Of a DNA stretch of 64,000 bases, positions 16,594-24,828 are shown in pieces. Source of the DNA: Agathobaculum ammoniilyticum (GTDB lineage Bacteria; Bacillota; Clostridia; Oscillospirales; Butyricicoccaceae); the NCBI RefSeq assembly GCF_025567315.1, contig NZ_JAOQJE010000009.1, positions 1 to 64,000 on the forward strand, given 5' to 3'. The notes beneath the pieces are model-generated. The model saw nothing but the letters and a program-made list of their open reading frames with translations. It searched no databases and had not been told where the DNA came from. The position numbers and the translations under genes are program-made. The first letter of the stretch is position 1. Each line of letters opens with the position of its first letter.

Positions 16594-17967
16594 TTACAGC
16601 TTCATGATGCCCGTCACATCGAGCAGCTGCCCAACCAGGATGCAGACCACCAGGATAGGGGCGACCCAGCGGACCATGATCTCAAACAGGCGCTTGCGGT
16701 GGAACGGGAAGTTCTTTTCCACCTCGTCGGACACGGTTTTGGTGCCGACCACCCAGCCGACCAGCAGGCAGGTGAAGAACGCCACGATCGGCATGAGTAC
16801 CGAGTTGGAGATAAAGTCGAAAAAGTCGAGGAACGCCATGCCGAGGATCTGGACCGAAGCCAGCGGGCCGTACCCCAGGCAGGAGGGCAGGCCGAGCAGC
16901 AGTACGAACAGGGTCACGGCGACCGTGGCCGGCCGGCGCTTCCAGTGCAGCTTGTCGCACACGATGGAGACGACGGTCTCCATCAGGGAAATGGACGAGG
17001 TCAGCGCCGCGAACAGCACCAGCAGAAAGAACACGCCGCCAATCAGATGGCCCATCCACATGCGTTCAAATACCTGCGGCAGCGTTCCGAACATCAGGCC
17101 GGGGCCGGCGTTGATGCCGGATGGGTCGCCGCCGTTGAACGCCACCACCGCCGGTACGATCATCAGACCCGCGATAAAGGCGATCGCGGTGTCGAAGATC
17201 TCGATCTGGCCGACCGAGCGCTCTAAGTTGGACTCTTTCGGCATATAGGAGCCGTAGGTAATCATAATGCCCATGGCCAGCGACATGGAATAGAACATCT
17301 GCCCCATGGCCGCCAGCACGGTTTTGCCGGAAAAGTTGCTGAAATCCGGTACGATATAGAACTTGAGGCCTTCCAGTGCGCCCTCCATGGTCAGCGAGAA
17401 CACAGCCACGATGATAGACAGGATGACCAGCACGGGCATCATGAACTTGGACACCTTCTCAATGCCCTTCTCCACGCCGAGCAGCACGACCACCGCGGTC
17501 AGCAGCACATAAAGGAGGAACCAGGGCAGCGGGGTGGCGAACAGCCCCTCGCCGGCAAAGCCGATAAAGCGGTCAAAGTAGGCGCTTTCAGCCAGCAGGC
17601 TGCCGCTTCCGGACAGATAATCGGCAAAATACTTGATGACCCAGCCGCCGATGACGCAGTAGTACGGCGTGATGATAACCGGCACGAGCGAGGCGAGCCA
17701 GCCGAGGCCGGAGAACCGCTTGTCCAGCGCCTTGTACGCGCCGATGCAGGACAGGCCGGTGCGGCGGCCGATCGCGATTTCGGTGATCATCAGCGCAAAG
17801 CCGAACGTGACCGCCAGGATTAGGTAGACCAGCAGAAAGATGCCGCCGCCATACTTTGCCGCAAGATAGGGGAAGCGCCAGATGTTGCCCAGCCCCACCG
17901 CCGAGCCGGCCGCGGCGAGCACAAAGCCGATGCGGCTGGAAAAACTGCTTCTCTTTTTCTTTTCCAT
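16594..17967 (-). CDS. Sodium-dependent amino-acid/neurotransmitter-type symporter (NSS family)
   Basis: 457-residue membrane protein with about eleven to twelve hydrophobic helices. TM1 carries the family sodium/substrate signature GSAVGLGNIWRFPYLAAKYGG; AMGQMFYSMSLAMGIMITYGSYMP marks the unwound TM6-like region; TSSISLMETVVS matches TM8. Bacterial members (LeuT/TnaT/MhsT type) import amino acids with Na+. The substrate is not predictable from these motifs. It stands alone on the minus strand. Confidence 0.9.
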   Translation of the reverse strand: MEKKKRSSFSSRIGFVLAAAGSAVGLGNIWRFPYLAAKYGGGIFLLVYLILAVTFGFALMITEIAIGRRTGLSCIGAYKALDKRFSGLGWLASLVPVIITPYYCVIGGWVIKYFADYLSGSGSLLAESAYFDRFIGFAGEGLFATPLPWFLLYVLLTAVVVLLGVEKGIEKVSKFMMPVLVILSIIVAVFSLTMEGALEGLKFYIVPDFSNFSGKTVLAAMGQMFYSMSLAMGIMITYGSYMPKESNLERSVGQIEIFDTAIAFIAGLMIVPAVVAFNGGDPSGINAGPGLMFGTLPQVFERMWMGHLIGGVFFLLVLFAALTSSISLMETVVSIVCDKLHWKRRPATVAVTLFVLLLGLPSCLGYGPLASVQILGMAFLDFFDFISNSVLMPIVAFFTCLLVGWVVGTKTVSDEVEKNFPFHRKRLFEIMVRWVAPILVVCILVGQLLDVTGIMKL

Positions 17968-18039
17968 GTGTTGTTTTAAACTCCCTTACTACATTTCTTT
18001 CTCTGTTGCCCCATGCCGGATGCCCGACCCTGGGACGGC

Positions 18040-18933
18040 TCATTCCATGAGGTTGAATTCGCTCAGGTAGTGGTAGGCCTGAAGCAGGCCGGACAGGTGG
18101 TAATTGCCCACCACATCCGCGTCGCTTTGCGGCGGCGCGGGCAGCGTATCCGGCACATGCAGGCCGAGCGCGGACAGCTTTTCCGCGTTTTCCGGAGACA
18201 GGCGACCCTTTTCATCCATGGCGCACAGCGCGGTCAGCTCCTGCAGCAGGGCGTTGGCGAGCTGCTCGCAGCCGCGCAGATAGACCGCCTGCGTGCGGTG
18301 GTCCGGCAAGCGGAACACGTTCTGCTTTTCAAAGATGGAAAGCTCCTCCGCGATGCGCCCCAGCTGGCGGCTGAGCGGGGAAAGGTCCGGATACCGCCCG
18401 CAGATGACACGCGCCTCCACATAAGCGGGTACGGACTGCAGGAAATGGGTGAACTGCTCCGTGATACGCGCGCGGTTGTTGTACGGCTTGAGCGCAATGT
18501 TGACCACAAGGGCGGTGGCCAAGCCGATCGAGGTGTCCAGCAGGCGGTTGGCGCCGTAAAAAAAGGCTTCGTCCGCCGGGGACAGGCAGATGGACACGAA
18601 CACGATGCACGCCAGCGGCACCGCAAACTGCAGCTTGAGCTCCACACAGAGCAGGATCAGGGCGATCAACCCCAACCCGACGCCGATATAGCGGAACCCC
18701 TCGAACAGGTTGACAAACACCGCGCCGAAGCCCGCGCCCAACAGGATGCCGAAAAACTGTGTGCGGCAGGACTGGAACGCGTCGCCCACCGTGCGGTTCA
18801 TGGCGACGATTGCGCCAATGGCTGCGAAGATCGCCGCGGGCGAGGAGCGCAGATCGGCAAAAAACAGGGCCAGCGCAACCGCCAGGCCGGTCTTGACCGT
18901 CCGTAGCCCGATATGCGGCAGCAAATGTCCCAC
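18040..18933 (-). CDS. Aromatic-acid-exporter (ArAE/FUSC)-like membrane protein
   Basis: 297 residues. The first half has six hydrophobic helices including IGLRTVKTGLAVALALFFADL, typical of the ArAE_1 domain found in Firmicutes YgaE/YqjA-type proteins. The second half is a soluble helical domain rich in charged residues. The family name comes from homology to p-hydroxybenzoate efflux pumps; no substrate is known for the clostridial form. It starts at GTG 18933 behind GGAGGCGACGCCATC. It is 72 bases upstream of the symporter gene on the same strand and may be co-transcribed. Confidence 0.75.
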   Translation of the reverse strand: MGHLLPHIGLRTVKTGLAVALALFFADLRSSPAAIFAAIGAIVAMNRTVGDAFQSCRTQFFGILLGAGFGAVFVNLFEGFRYIGVGLGLIALILLCVELKLQFAVPLACIVFVSICLSPADEAFFYGANRLLDTSIGLATALVVNIALKPYNNRARITEQFTHFLQSVPAYVEARVICGRYPDLSPLSRQLGRIAEELSIFEKQNVFRLPDHRTQAVYLRGCEQLANALLQELTALCAMDEKGRLSPENAEKLSALGLHVPDTLPAPPQSDADVVGNYHLSGLLQAYHYLSEFNLME

Positions 18934-19001
18934 GATGGCGTCGCCTCCGGAATAGAATAATAAAAGTATTGTACCATGAAACAGACCGTTTCACAAGGCG
19001 T

Positions 19002-19030
19002 TTGCACACAAAAGCGCGCTGTGCTATAAT
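19002..19030 (+). promoter_or_regulatory. Promoter of proC
   Basis: TTGCAC (19002-19007), 17 bases, TATAAT (19025-19030) with an extended TGTGC before it. Confidence 0.75.
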
Positions 19031-19069
19031 AAATCCTACAGGCAGCCATAAAATAAGGAGTGTGTTCGG

Positions 19070-19879
19070 ATGAAAACCTACCGTTTCGGTGTGCTGGGCG
19101 CGGGCAACATGGGTACCGCAATCGTGGAGGGCGCGGTGCGCGCGGGGTTGTTCCCGCCCGCGCAGGCGCTTTTGTTCAACCGCAGCGCGGAAAAACGCGA
19201 GAAAAACAGGGAAAAGGGCTTTGCGGTCACGGGGGATTATACCGAAGTGTATACGGCGTGTGATACGGTCGTGCTGGGGGTCAAGCCGCAGAATTTTGAT
19301 GAGATCCTGCCGGTCCTGTCAGGGTGCCGGTGTGAAAAGCCGCTGGTGGTTTCGATCGCGGCGGGCATAACGTTTGCGAAGATCGAGCGCGCGCTCGGCG
19401 CGGATACGCCGGTTGTCCGCGTGATGCCGAACACGCCGCTCATGCTGGGCGAGGGGGCGGCGCAGCTTGTGAAAAACGCGGCCGCGACACAGGAGCAGCT
19501 TGACGCCGTGCGCGCCCTGTTCGATACCATGGGCGCGACCGCGGTGTTCGATGAGGAAAGCATGCTCAACGAGGTCATTCCTTATGCAGGCTCGGCGCCC
19601 GCCTATATTTACGCCTTCGCGGACGCGATGGTGCGCAGCGCCGTACAGCACGGCGTGCCGGAGGCGGACGCGCTCCGGATGTTCTGCCAGACCATGATCG
19701 GCTCCGCCAAAATGCTGCTGCGGGGGGACCGGACGCCCGCCGAGCTGATTGGCGCGGTCTGCTCGCCCGGCGGCACCACGGTCGAGGCGATGAAGGTGCT
19801 CGAATCGCGCGGTCTGTACGATATTTTGGCGGAAGCGTGCGATAACTGCATTGCCCGCGCATACGAACTGGGCAAATAG
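19070..19879 (+). CDS. proC: Pyrroline-5-carboxylate reductase
   Basis: 269 residues. The Rossmann loop LGAGNMGTAIVEG begins at residue 6, VVRVMPNTPLMLGEGAAQL marks the cofactor side, and the C-terminal signature is GAVCSPGGTTVEAMKVLE. It reduces pyrroline-5-carboxylate to proline with NAD(P)H in the last step of proline synthesis. Length and motifs are normal. AAGGAG is 13 bases before the ATG. Confidence 0.95.
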   Translation: MKTYRFGVLGAGNMGTAIVEGAVRAGLFPPAQALLFNRSAEKREKNREKGFAVTGDYTEVYTACDTVVLGVKPQNFDEILPVLSGCRCEKPLVVSIAAGITFAKIERALGADTPVVRVMPNTPLMLGEGAAQLVKNAAATQEQLDAVRALFDTMGATAVFDEESMLNEVIPYAGSAPAYIYAFADAMVRSAVQHGVPEADALRMFCQTMIGSAKMLLRGDRTPAELIGAVCSPGGTTVEAMKVLESRGLYDILAEACDNCIARAYELGK

Positions 19880-19892
19880 CCACCCTTCGCCA

Positions 19893-19921
19893 TTGACTTT
19901 AGGTAGACCATATGGTAAAGT
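19893..19921 (+). promoter_or_regulatory. Promoter of the small acidic membrane protein gene
   Basis: TTGACT (19893-19898), 17 bases, TAAAGT (19916-19921). Confidence 0.55.
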
Positions 19922-19963
19922 AAAGACAAATATTCCGCATCACTTTGAGAGGAAGTGGATACC

Positions 19964-20293
19964 GTGAAAAAATCGACGAAAGTAAAAACCGGGCTGCTGC
20001 TGACCAGTCTGGCCTGTGCGGCCGGCGCGACGGCGGCGCTCGTTCTGCTTCAGAAAAAGCGCGAGGAAGAAGTTTATCATGAGGCGGAGCTCAAGGCAAT
20101 GGACGAGCTGGAGGAAATGATGCGCGCTGAATCCGACTGCGCCTCCTGCGCCTGCGCGGAGGAGTGCGCGGCGGCGGACGCCTCCTATCAGGACACGTTC
20201 GACGAAGAGGTGCCGGAGGAAGCGGAAGCGCCTGCGGCTGCCGAGCCGGAGGAGCCAGCGGAGGAAGATCAGGCCGAAGAAGACGAGGAATAA
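19964..20293 (+). CDS. Small single-pass membrane protein with acidic Cys-containing tail
   Basis: 109 residues, function unknown. One N-terminal helix (TGLLLTSLACAAGATAALVLL) preceded by lysines suggests a membrane anchor with the rest in the cytoplasm. The tail has a helical Glu/Lys segment, a cluster of four cysteines (CASCACAEEC, i.e. CxxCxC then C) that could bind a metal, and a low-complexity Glu/Ala/Pro end. GTG 19964 follows AGAGGAAG; a GTG 9 bases earlier is possible. I know no named family. Confidence 0.65.
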   Translation: MKKSTKVKTGLLLTSLACAAGATAALVLLQKKREEEVYHEAELKAMDELEEMMRAESDCASCACAEECAAADASYQDTFDEEVPEEAEAPAAAEPEEPAEEDQAEEDEE

Positions 20294-20299
20294 GGCAAA

Positions 20300-20334
20300 G
20301 CGGGCGGAGCCACCCTCCGCCCGTTCCTTATTGC
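20300..20334 (+). terminator. Weak terminator-like hairpin
   Basis: CGGGCGGAG/CTCCGCCCG with loop CCACC, followed by TTCCTTATT. It may only partly stop transcription into the radical SAM gene. Confidence 0.45.
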
Positions 20335-20355
20335 CGGGAGAAAGGAGCGAGGGAC

Positions 20356-21228
20356 GTGATCGAATACGAGGGACGTGTGTTCCGCCCGCCGTCAGAGGCA
20401 TATAGTCTGATCATACAGGCGACGGTCGGCTGCAGCCATAATCAATGCACGTTTTGCGATATGTATAAGGAAAAGCGCTTCCGCGTGCGGCGGCTGGAGG
20501 ATGTGAAAGCGGATTTCGATGAGGCGCGGCGCATGTACCGCCGCGTGGACCGCATTTTCCTTGCGGATGGCGACGCGCTGATGTGCCGTGCGGAGCATAT
20601 GGCCGAGCTCCTGCGGTATATCCGCCGCCTGTTTCCCGAGTGCGAGCGGGTGACAAGCTACGGCTCGCCCGCGTCCATCCTGGTCAAAACGCAGGAGGAG
20701 CTGGACCAGCTGCACGGGCTTGGCCTGGAAATGGTCTATATGGGGCTGGAATCCGGCTCGGACGAGGTGCTGCGCCGCGTCAATAAGGGAGAAACGGTGG
20801 ACGATATCGTGCGCGCGGGCCTGATGGTGAAAAAGGCGGGCATGAAGTTGTCGGTCACCTGCATCGCGGGCCTTGGCTCGCTGGAGCTGAGCGAGGAGCA
20901 CGCGATCGGGACCGCGCTGGCCCTGTCGCGCATGAAGCCGGAGTATATCGGCCTGCTGACCCTGCTGTTTGAGCTGGAAACGCCCCTGATGCGGGATTGG
21001 CGGGCAGGGCGGTTTTATCTGATGCAGCCGGTCGAGATCGCGCGGGAGACGCTCACGCTTCTGGAGCATATCGACGCCGAGGGCAGCGTGTTCCGCGCCA
21101 ACCACGCCTCCAATTATGTCAACCTTGCCGGTACGCTCAACCGCGATCGGGAGGCGATGTGTCAACGCCTGCGGCAGGCATTGGCGGGCGAGGTGCAATT
21201 CCGCAACGAAGCATTTCGTGCGAGATAG
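20356..21228 (+). CDS. Radical SAM protein with a C-x4-C-x2-C cluster motif
   Basis: 290 residues. The iron-sulfur motif is CSHNQCTFCDMY (spacing 4 and 2 instead of the standard 3 and 2), followed by FLADGDALM and YMGLESGSDEVLRRVNKGET, which are the SAM-binding and barrel motifs of the Elp3/MiaB-like superfamily. The short N-terminus, ending in YSLIIQATVGC, has no B12 or TRAM domain. Reaction unknown; this clostridial subgroup is usually annotated only as radical SAM. GTG 20356 follows AAAGGAGCGAGGGAC, and the longer open frame upstream is a shadow of the previous gene. Confidence 0.85.
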   Translation: MIEYEGRVFRPPSEAYSLIIQATVGCSHNQCTFCDMYKEKRFRVRRLEDVKADFDEARRMYRRVDRIFLADGDALMCRAEHMAELLRYIRRLFPECERVTSYGSPASILVKTQEELDQLHGLGLEMVYMGLESGSDEVLRRVNKGETVDDIVRAGLMVKKAGMKLSVTCIAGLGSLELSEEHAIGTALALSRMKPEYIGLLTLLFELETPLMRDWRAGRFYLMQPVEIARETLTLLEHIDAEGSVFRANHASNYVNLAGTLNRDREAMCQRLRQALAGEVQFRNEAFRAR

Positions 21229-21311
21229 CTAAAATAATTTTGCCTGTATTGTGAAAAACAGAGAAAAACGCGAAATTAAGATGTTGATTTCGTTACAATT
21301 TAGAAAAAAAC

Positions 21312-21340
21312 GAGACAACGGCGCGGAGATGTGCTATACT
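21312..21340 (+). promoter_or_regulatory. Promoter before the PLC-like gene
   Basis: GAGACA (21312-21317), 17 bases, TATACT (21335-21340) preceded by TGTGC. The roughly 200-base interval 21229-21429 otherwise shows nothing clear. Confidence 0.5.
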
Positions 21341-21429
21341 ATTGATGATTTGGGGAAATGAAAGGCTGTTGAGCGGCCGTGCTGTTAAGAACTTGTTAAG
21401 AAAAGCGTATTCCGGCTGGAGGATTGCTA

Positions 21430-22029
21430 ATGGATTCCGTATCCCACATTCGTGTTGCACACCTGCTGCTCGATTATGTCGAGCAGACCTGCGGCGTTAC
21501 CTTTGACCAGAGCGGCTTCGTTTATGGAAACCTGAAGCCGGATTTGACAGGGACCTACCTGACCAAGCGCCATAACCCGTCGATCATGATGGACGAGGTG
21601 ATGGAAAAAATCCGCGCGTTTACCGAAAAATACACCATCGGTCCGGTGAATGGACATGAGCTTTCGATTGATCTGGGCGAGATATGCCACTTTATGACCG
21701 ATTTTTTCACCTATCCGCATAACGACGATATCTACGACCGCAACCTGCTGGCGCATTATGTATACGAAAAGCGCGTTGCGCTCGTGATCCGCCGCCGGAT
21801 GACCGAAGCGAAATTCGAGCAGTGGGCAAGCCCGATTATCCCGCCGGCCTCGGTGGACGCTTTGATCAACCGCATCGGCGCCATGCATGACGAATACCGC
21901 GCGGCCGGCCGCCATCATGGGATTGACGACGACCTGATACATATCTGCCGGGCAACCGCAATGGTTGTGCTTTCGATCATCAGCATCGTTTACGAGCAGG
22001 TGGATGTACCCGCAACGGTCATCGCCTGA
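21430..22029 (+). CDS. Zinc-dependent phospholipase C-like protein
   Basis: 199 residues, nearly all helical. Histidines and aspartates are spaced as in the zinc-dependent phospholipase C/S1-P1 fold seen in many clostridial cytoplasmic proteins (HIRVAHLLLDY, FVYGNLKPDLTGTY, ICHFMTDFFTYPHNDD, RHHGIDDDLIHICRA). No signal peptide is present, so it is not a classical secreted toxin. Its substrate is unknown. ATG at 21430 is 8 bases after GGAGG. Confidence 0.7.
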   Translation: MDSVSHIRVAHLLLDYVEQTCGVTFDQSGFVYGNLKPDLTGTYLTKRHNPSIMMDEVMEKIRAFTEKYTIGPVNGHELSIDLGEICHFMTDFFTYPHNDDIYDRNLLAHYVYEKRVALVIRRRMTEAKFEQWASPIIPPASVDALINRIGAMHDEYRAAGRHHGIDDDLIHICRATAMVVLSIISIVYEQVDVPATVIA

Positions 22030-22057
22030 TACAGACACTTTTTACACGCTGTTGCGG

Positions 22058-22095
22058 CAAGCGCCGTCCGGAGAGCCGGACGGCGCTTGTTTTTG
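22058..22095 (+). terminator. Intrinsic terminator
   Basis: CAAGCGCCGTCCGG/CCGGACGGCGCTTG with loop AGAG and TTTTT. Confidence 0.92.
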
Positions 22096-22137
22096 CGGCG
22101 TGCGTCGGTCGCACTTCTTTTTTCCGGCGGTCCGTGC

Positions 22138-22143
22138 TATAAT
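22138..22143 (+). promoter_or_regulatory. Extended -10 promoter of rnhA
   Basis: CGTGCTATAAT, with only a weak -35 (TTCTTT at 22115-22120). Confidence 0.5.
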
Positions 22144-22167
22144 AAAGAAAAAACAATGGGAGATACT

Positions 22168-22605
22168 ATGAAAAACGTGACGATTTATACGGACGGGGCC
22201 TGCTCCGGCAATCCAGGGCCGGGCGGCTGGGGTGCCATTTTGCGGTACGGGGCGCATGAGAAGGAGCTGTCCGGCTCCGAGCCATCGACTACCAACAACC
22301 GCATGGAGCTGCTCGGCGTGATCACCGCGCTGGAAGCGCTTTCCGAGCCCTGCTCGGTCGACCTGTACTCGGACAGCAAATATGTGGTAGATGGCATCAC
22401 AAAGGGCTGGGCGAAAAGCTGGCGCTCGAAAGGGTGGATCAAGGGAGATAAAAAACCGGCCAAAAATCCGGAGCTGTGGGGACGGCTGCTCGCTCTTCTC
22501 GAAAAGCATGAGGTCCGGTTCCATTGGGTGAAAGGACACGCGGATAACCCCTATAACAACCGCTGCGACGAGCTGGCGGTAAGTCAGTACCAGAAATACA
22601 AGTGA
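22168..22605 (+). CDS. rnhA: Ribonuclease HI
   Basis: 145 residues. It degrades RNA in RNA-DNA hybrids. The DEDD active site is intact: IYTDGACSGNPGPGGWG (Asp), NNRMELLGVITAL (Glu), LYSDSKYVV (Asp) and the last Asp in NRCDELA; WVKGHADNPYNN carries the flexible-loop His. The basic protrusion GWAKSWRSKGWIKGDKKPAKN is present as in E. coli RnhA. ATG 22168 follows GGGAGA; an in-frame ATG four codons earlier is less well spaced. Confidence 0.96.
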   Translation: MKNVTIYTDGACSGNPGPGGWGAILRYGAHEKELSGSEPSTTNNRMELLGVITALEALSEPCSVDLYSDSKYVVDGITKGWAKSWRSKGWIKGDKKPAKNPELWGRLLALLEKHEVRFHWVKGHADNPYNNRCDELAVSQYQKYK

Positions 22606-22620
22606 TGGGAGGCCGGTCGG

Positions 22621-23274
22621 ATGGACAGGCTGCGCGGTCTGCGGGGAGGCACCCTGCTGTTTTACTATATGTTCACGCTGTGCGCCGCGGTATACGGCCT
22701 GCGGCGGGACCTGACGGCATACAACGCCCTGCTTGCCGCTGCGGCGCTCGCCCTGCCCGCTGTGCCGTTTGCGCTTTATCGGGTCTGCCGGCTGCGGCCG
22801 GTGTACCTGCTTGAGATCGTGTTCGACTGGTTCGTGCTGGCGGCGGTGCCGTTTGCGAGCCTGTTCGGCGGGTATGAGTGGATTCCCTGCTGGGATAAGC
22901 TGTTGCACTTTTTGTCGGGCTTTCTGTTCGCCGTGTTGGGCATGGTGGTGTATTTTGCGAAAAAGCCAGGCCACGCGCTCGATCGGGCGGATGCGTTCAA
23001 CGCCTCGCTGTATACCTGGATGTTCGCGGTGCTGAGCGCGGTCTTGTGGGAGATATGGGAATACGCGGTTTCCTTTTCCGGCGCGGACCCGCAGCAGGTC
23101 GCGTCCACCGGCGTGGGCGACACGATGCAGGATATGATCGTCTGCGCCGTCGGCGGGCTGCTGACCGCGCGGTCCTGCTGGCGCTACCTGCGGCACAGGG
23201 GTGAGGGGCGGCGCAAGGGCCTGATGATGAGCCTGTTTGAAGCCTATTATCGGGAAAATATCCGCAAAATATAG
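22621..23274 (+). CDS. Polytopic membrane protein, DUF2238/YjdF-like
   Basis: 217 residues with five to six hydrophobic helices. Conserved polar residues lie in membrane segments: DKLLHFLSGF, VLWEIWEYAVSF and GVGDTMQDMIVCAVGGLL, the pattern (D..H.., WE.WE, DT.QD) I associate with DUF2238/YjdF-like proteins. Function unknown. It starts 15 bases after rnhA behind GGGAGG and probably shares its transcript; a terminator follows. Confidence 0.65.
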   Translation: MDRLRGLRGGTLLFYYMFTLCAAVYGLRRDLTAYNALLAAAALALPAVPFALYRVCRLRPVYLLEIVFDWFVLAAVPFASLFGGYEWIPCWDKLLHFLSGFLFAVLGMVVYFAKKPGHALDRADAFNASLYTWMFAVLSAVLWEIWEYAVSFSGADPQQVASTGVGDTMQDMIVCAVGGLLTARSCWRYLRHRGEGRRKGLMMSLFEAYYRENIRKI

Positions 23275-23312
23275 AAAAGACGTCCGAAGGCGAGCGCCTC
23301 CGGACGTCTTTT
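23275..23312. terminator. Bidirectional terminator
   Basis: AAAAGACGTCCG/CGGACGTCTTTT, with an inner GGCG/CGCC stem. It serves the plus-strand membrane protein gene and the minus-strand 42-codon gene. Confidence 0.88.
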
Positions 23313-23340
23313 CGTTCTATGGCATGATCCCGATGGGGGC

Positions 23341-23469
23341 TTAGTCCTTCGGGGTGTTGGCTCTGTTCGAAACCTTGCCGCCATAGGTGCGCAGCAGGTT
23401 ACGGACATAACCGTTGTTCTGCATAGATGCTTCGCTCATGTTGCTAAGTGCCTTTACAAACTTGTTCAT
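23341..23469 (-). CDS. Small protein of 42 residues
   Basis: A short open frame with every hallmark of a gene: ATG at 23469, AGAAGG 7 bases before it, its own promoter (23503-23531), and a terminator just beyond the stop. The product starts MNKFVKALSNMSEASMQNNG and continues with a basic, Arg/Asn/Gly-rich second half ending NTPKD; predicted pI is high. It has no transmembrane segment or cysteine. I do not recognise a family. Nucleic-acid or regulatory binding is possible but unsupported. Confidence 0.6.
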   Translation of the reverse strand: MNKFVKALSNMSEASMQNNGYVRNLLRTYGGKVSNRANTPKD

Positions 23470-23502
23470 ATTGCGGCCTTCTTTCTTTTAAGATTTGCCT
23501 AT

Positions 23503-23531
23503 ATCATACCTTTTTTCTGGGGGAAAAACAA
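23503..23531 (-). promoter_or_regulatory. Promoter of the 42-residue protein gene
   Basis: On the minus strand TTGTTT (23531-23526), 17 bases, TATGAT (23508-23503), about 33 bases from the start codon. Confidence 0.55.
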
Positions 23532-23592
23532 GAGGCTGATTGTATGAATTATACAAATTAGATAAGAAAGAATTGTGCAATTAATACAAAAA

Positions 23593-23784
23593 TCAGCCCT
23601 CGGTGTGAATAACAGAGACCGGACAGCCGCCTGCGGCTTCCTGAGAGTCCGCTTCCTGCGCCGCGGTGTCGGGCTGGTGATAGACCTCTGCCAGACCATC
23701 TCCGGCGATGCGGAACACATCGGGACAGGTTGCTTCGCACAGGCCGCAGGAAATGCAGCCGCCGCGGTCGATCGTGACCTGCAT
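23593..23784 (-). CDS. Ferredoxin, 4Fe-4S
   Basis: 63 residues. The cluster ligands are GCISCGLCEATCPDVF (CxxCxxCxxxCP) plus the distant CPV in GGCPVSVIHTEG, giving a single [4Fe-4S] cluster as in Clostridium/Thermotoga monocluster ferredoxins. It is an electron carrier in the cytoplasm. ATG 23784 is chosen since it follows AAAGGAG; an in-frame TTG two codons earlier is less likely. No redox partner is adjacent. Confidence 0.9.
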   Translation of the reverse strand: MQVTIDRGGCISCGLCEATCPDVFRIAGDGLAEVYHQPDTAAQEADSQEAAGGCPVSVIHTEG

Positions 23785-23894
23785 AAACAAACACTCCTTT
23801 CTCGCACACAGTATGCGCAGAAAGGAGCGGCGTTATGAGTGGTATGTCTTGCGGGGAGAAAACGGGAAAGCTGGAAAAATCAAACAGACGCGCG

Positions 23895-24803
23895 TCACAG
23901 CTCGCGGCACTGGATGGCGGCCAGCGCGTCCTCGGTCGTCCGACTGCCGAGCGGGATGACGCCCATGGCCTCGGCCCGCCGGCCGACCTCGTATTTGTGC
24001 AGGTCCACGCCGCCCTCAGCGCACTGACTGATGAGATAGACGCGCGTGCCACTTCGGAGCAGCGACCGCACCGCGTCCTCCAGCCGGCGGGGGATGCCGC
24101 CCGCGCCGAACGCCTCGACCACCACCCGGGGATACCTGTGCAGGACGTTGAAAAACGAGGGCGGGAGATCGGGCGTCAGCTTGACGAGCAGAACGTCCGT
24201 GTCGATGTCCCGCACGAAGCGCGGCGTGCCGTCGCGCTTCGGCGGGTGCGCCAGCCGCACGCACCCAGCTCCGTCGATTACGCCCGCGAGCGGCGCGCCG
24301 ACCGAAGTGAATGCGTCCGCTTCGAGCGAATGGCGCTTTGCGGCGTGTGGGCCGTGGATGATCTTTCCGTGCAGCACCGCCAGCACGCCGACGCAGTCCG
24401 CCGCCGCGACGCGGCATGCGTCGAGAAGGTTGCGGGGCGCGTCCGAACCCGGCGCGCCCATGGGCAGCATCGAGCCGGTCAGCACCACGGGGCGGTCGAT
24501 GTTCCGCAGCACATGGTGCAGCAGCGCGGCGGTATAGGAAAGCGTGTCCGTGCCGTGGGCAATGACAAAGCCGTCGTACCGGCCTCGGTTTTCCCAGACC
24601 GCCCGCGCCATTTGCATACGGTCCGCGGCGGTCAGGTCGGTGGAGTCCAGCCGCATCAGCTCGCACACCGTGACCGCGCAGACCGTCTCCAGCGCGGGCA
24701 GCAGGCGGACAAGCGCCCCGCCGGTCAGGGTCGGGGACAGCCCGTTTGCCGTTTCACGGCACGCGATTGTGCCGCCGGTGGCGATCAAAAGCACCTTTTT
24801 CAT
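23895..24803 (-). CDS. ansA: L-asparaginase (type I-like)
   Basis: 302 residues. It hydrolyses asparagine to aspartate and ammonia. Both catalytic triads are visible: LIATGGTIA (first nucleophile Thr) near residue 9 and VIAHGTDTLSYTA (Thr-Asp pair), with DRPVVLTGSMLP between the halves and VVEAFGAGGIP. It has no signal peptide, so it is cytoplasmic. ATG 24803 is preceded by GGGAGGGCAATC. It lies 25 bases after the Fe-ADH gene on the same strand, probably one transcript. Confidence 0.9.
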   Translation of the reverse strand: MKKVLLIATGGTIACRETANGLSPTLTGGALVRLLPALETVCAVTVCELMRLDSTDLTAADRMQMARAVWENRGRYDGFVIAHGTDTLSYTAALLHHVLRNIDRPVVLTGSMLPMGAPGSDAPRNLLDACRVAAADCVGVLAVLHGKIIHGPHAAKRHSLEADAFTSVGAPLAGVIDGAGCVRLAHPPKRDGTPRFVRDIDTDVLLVKLTPDLPPSFFNVLHRYPRVVVEAFGAGGIPRRLEDAVRSLLRSGTRVYLISQCAEGGVDLHKYEVGRRAEAMGVIPLGSRTTEDALAAIQCREL

Positions 24804-24828
24804 TGATTGCCCTCCCCGCGTCCGCGGT

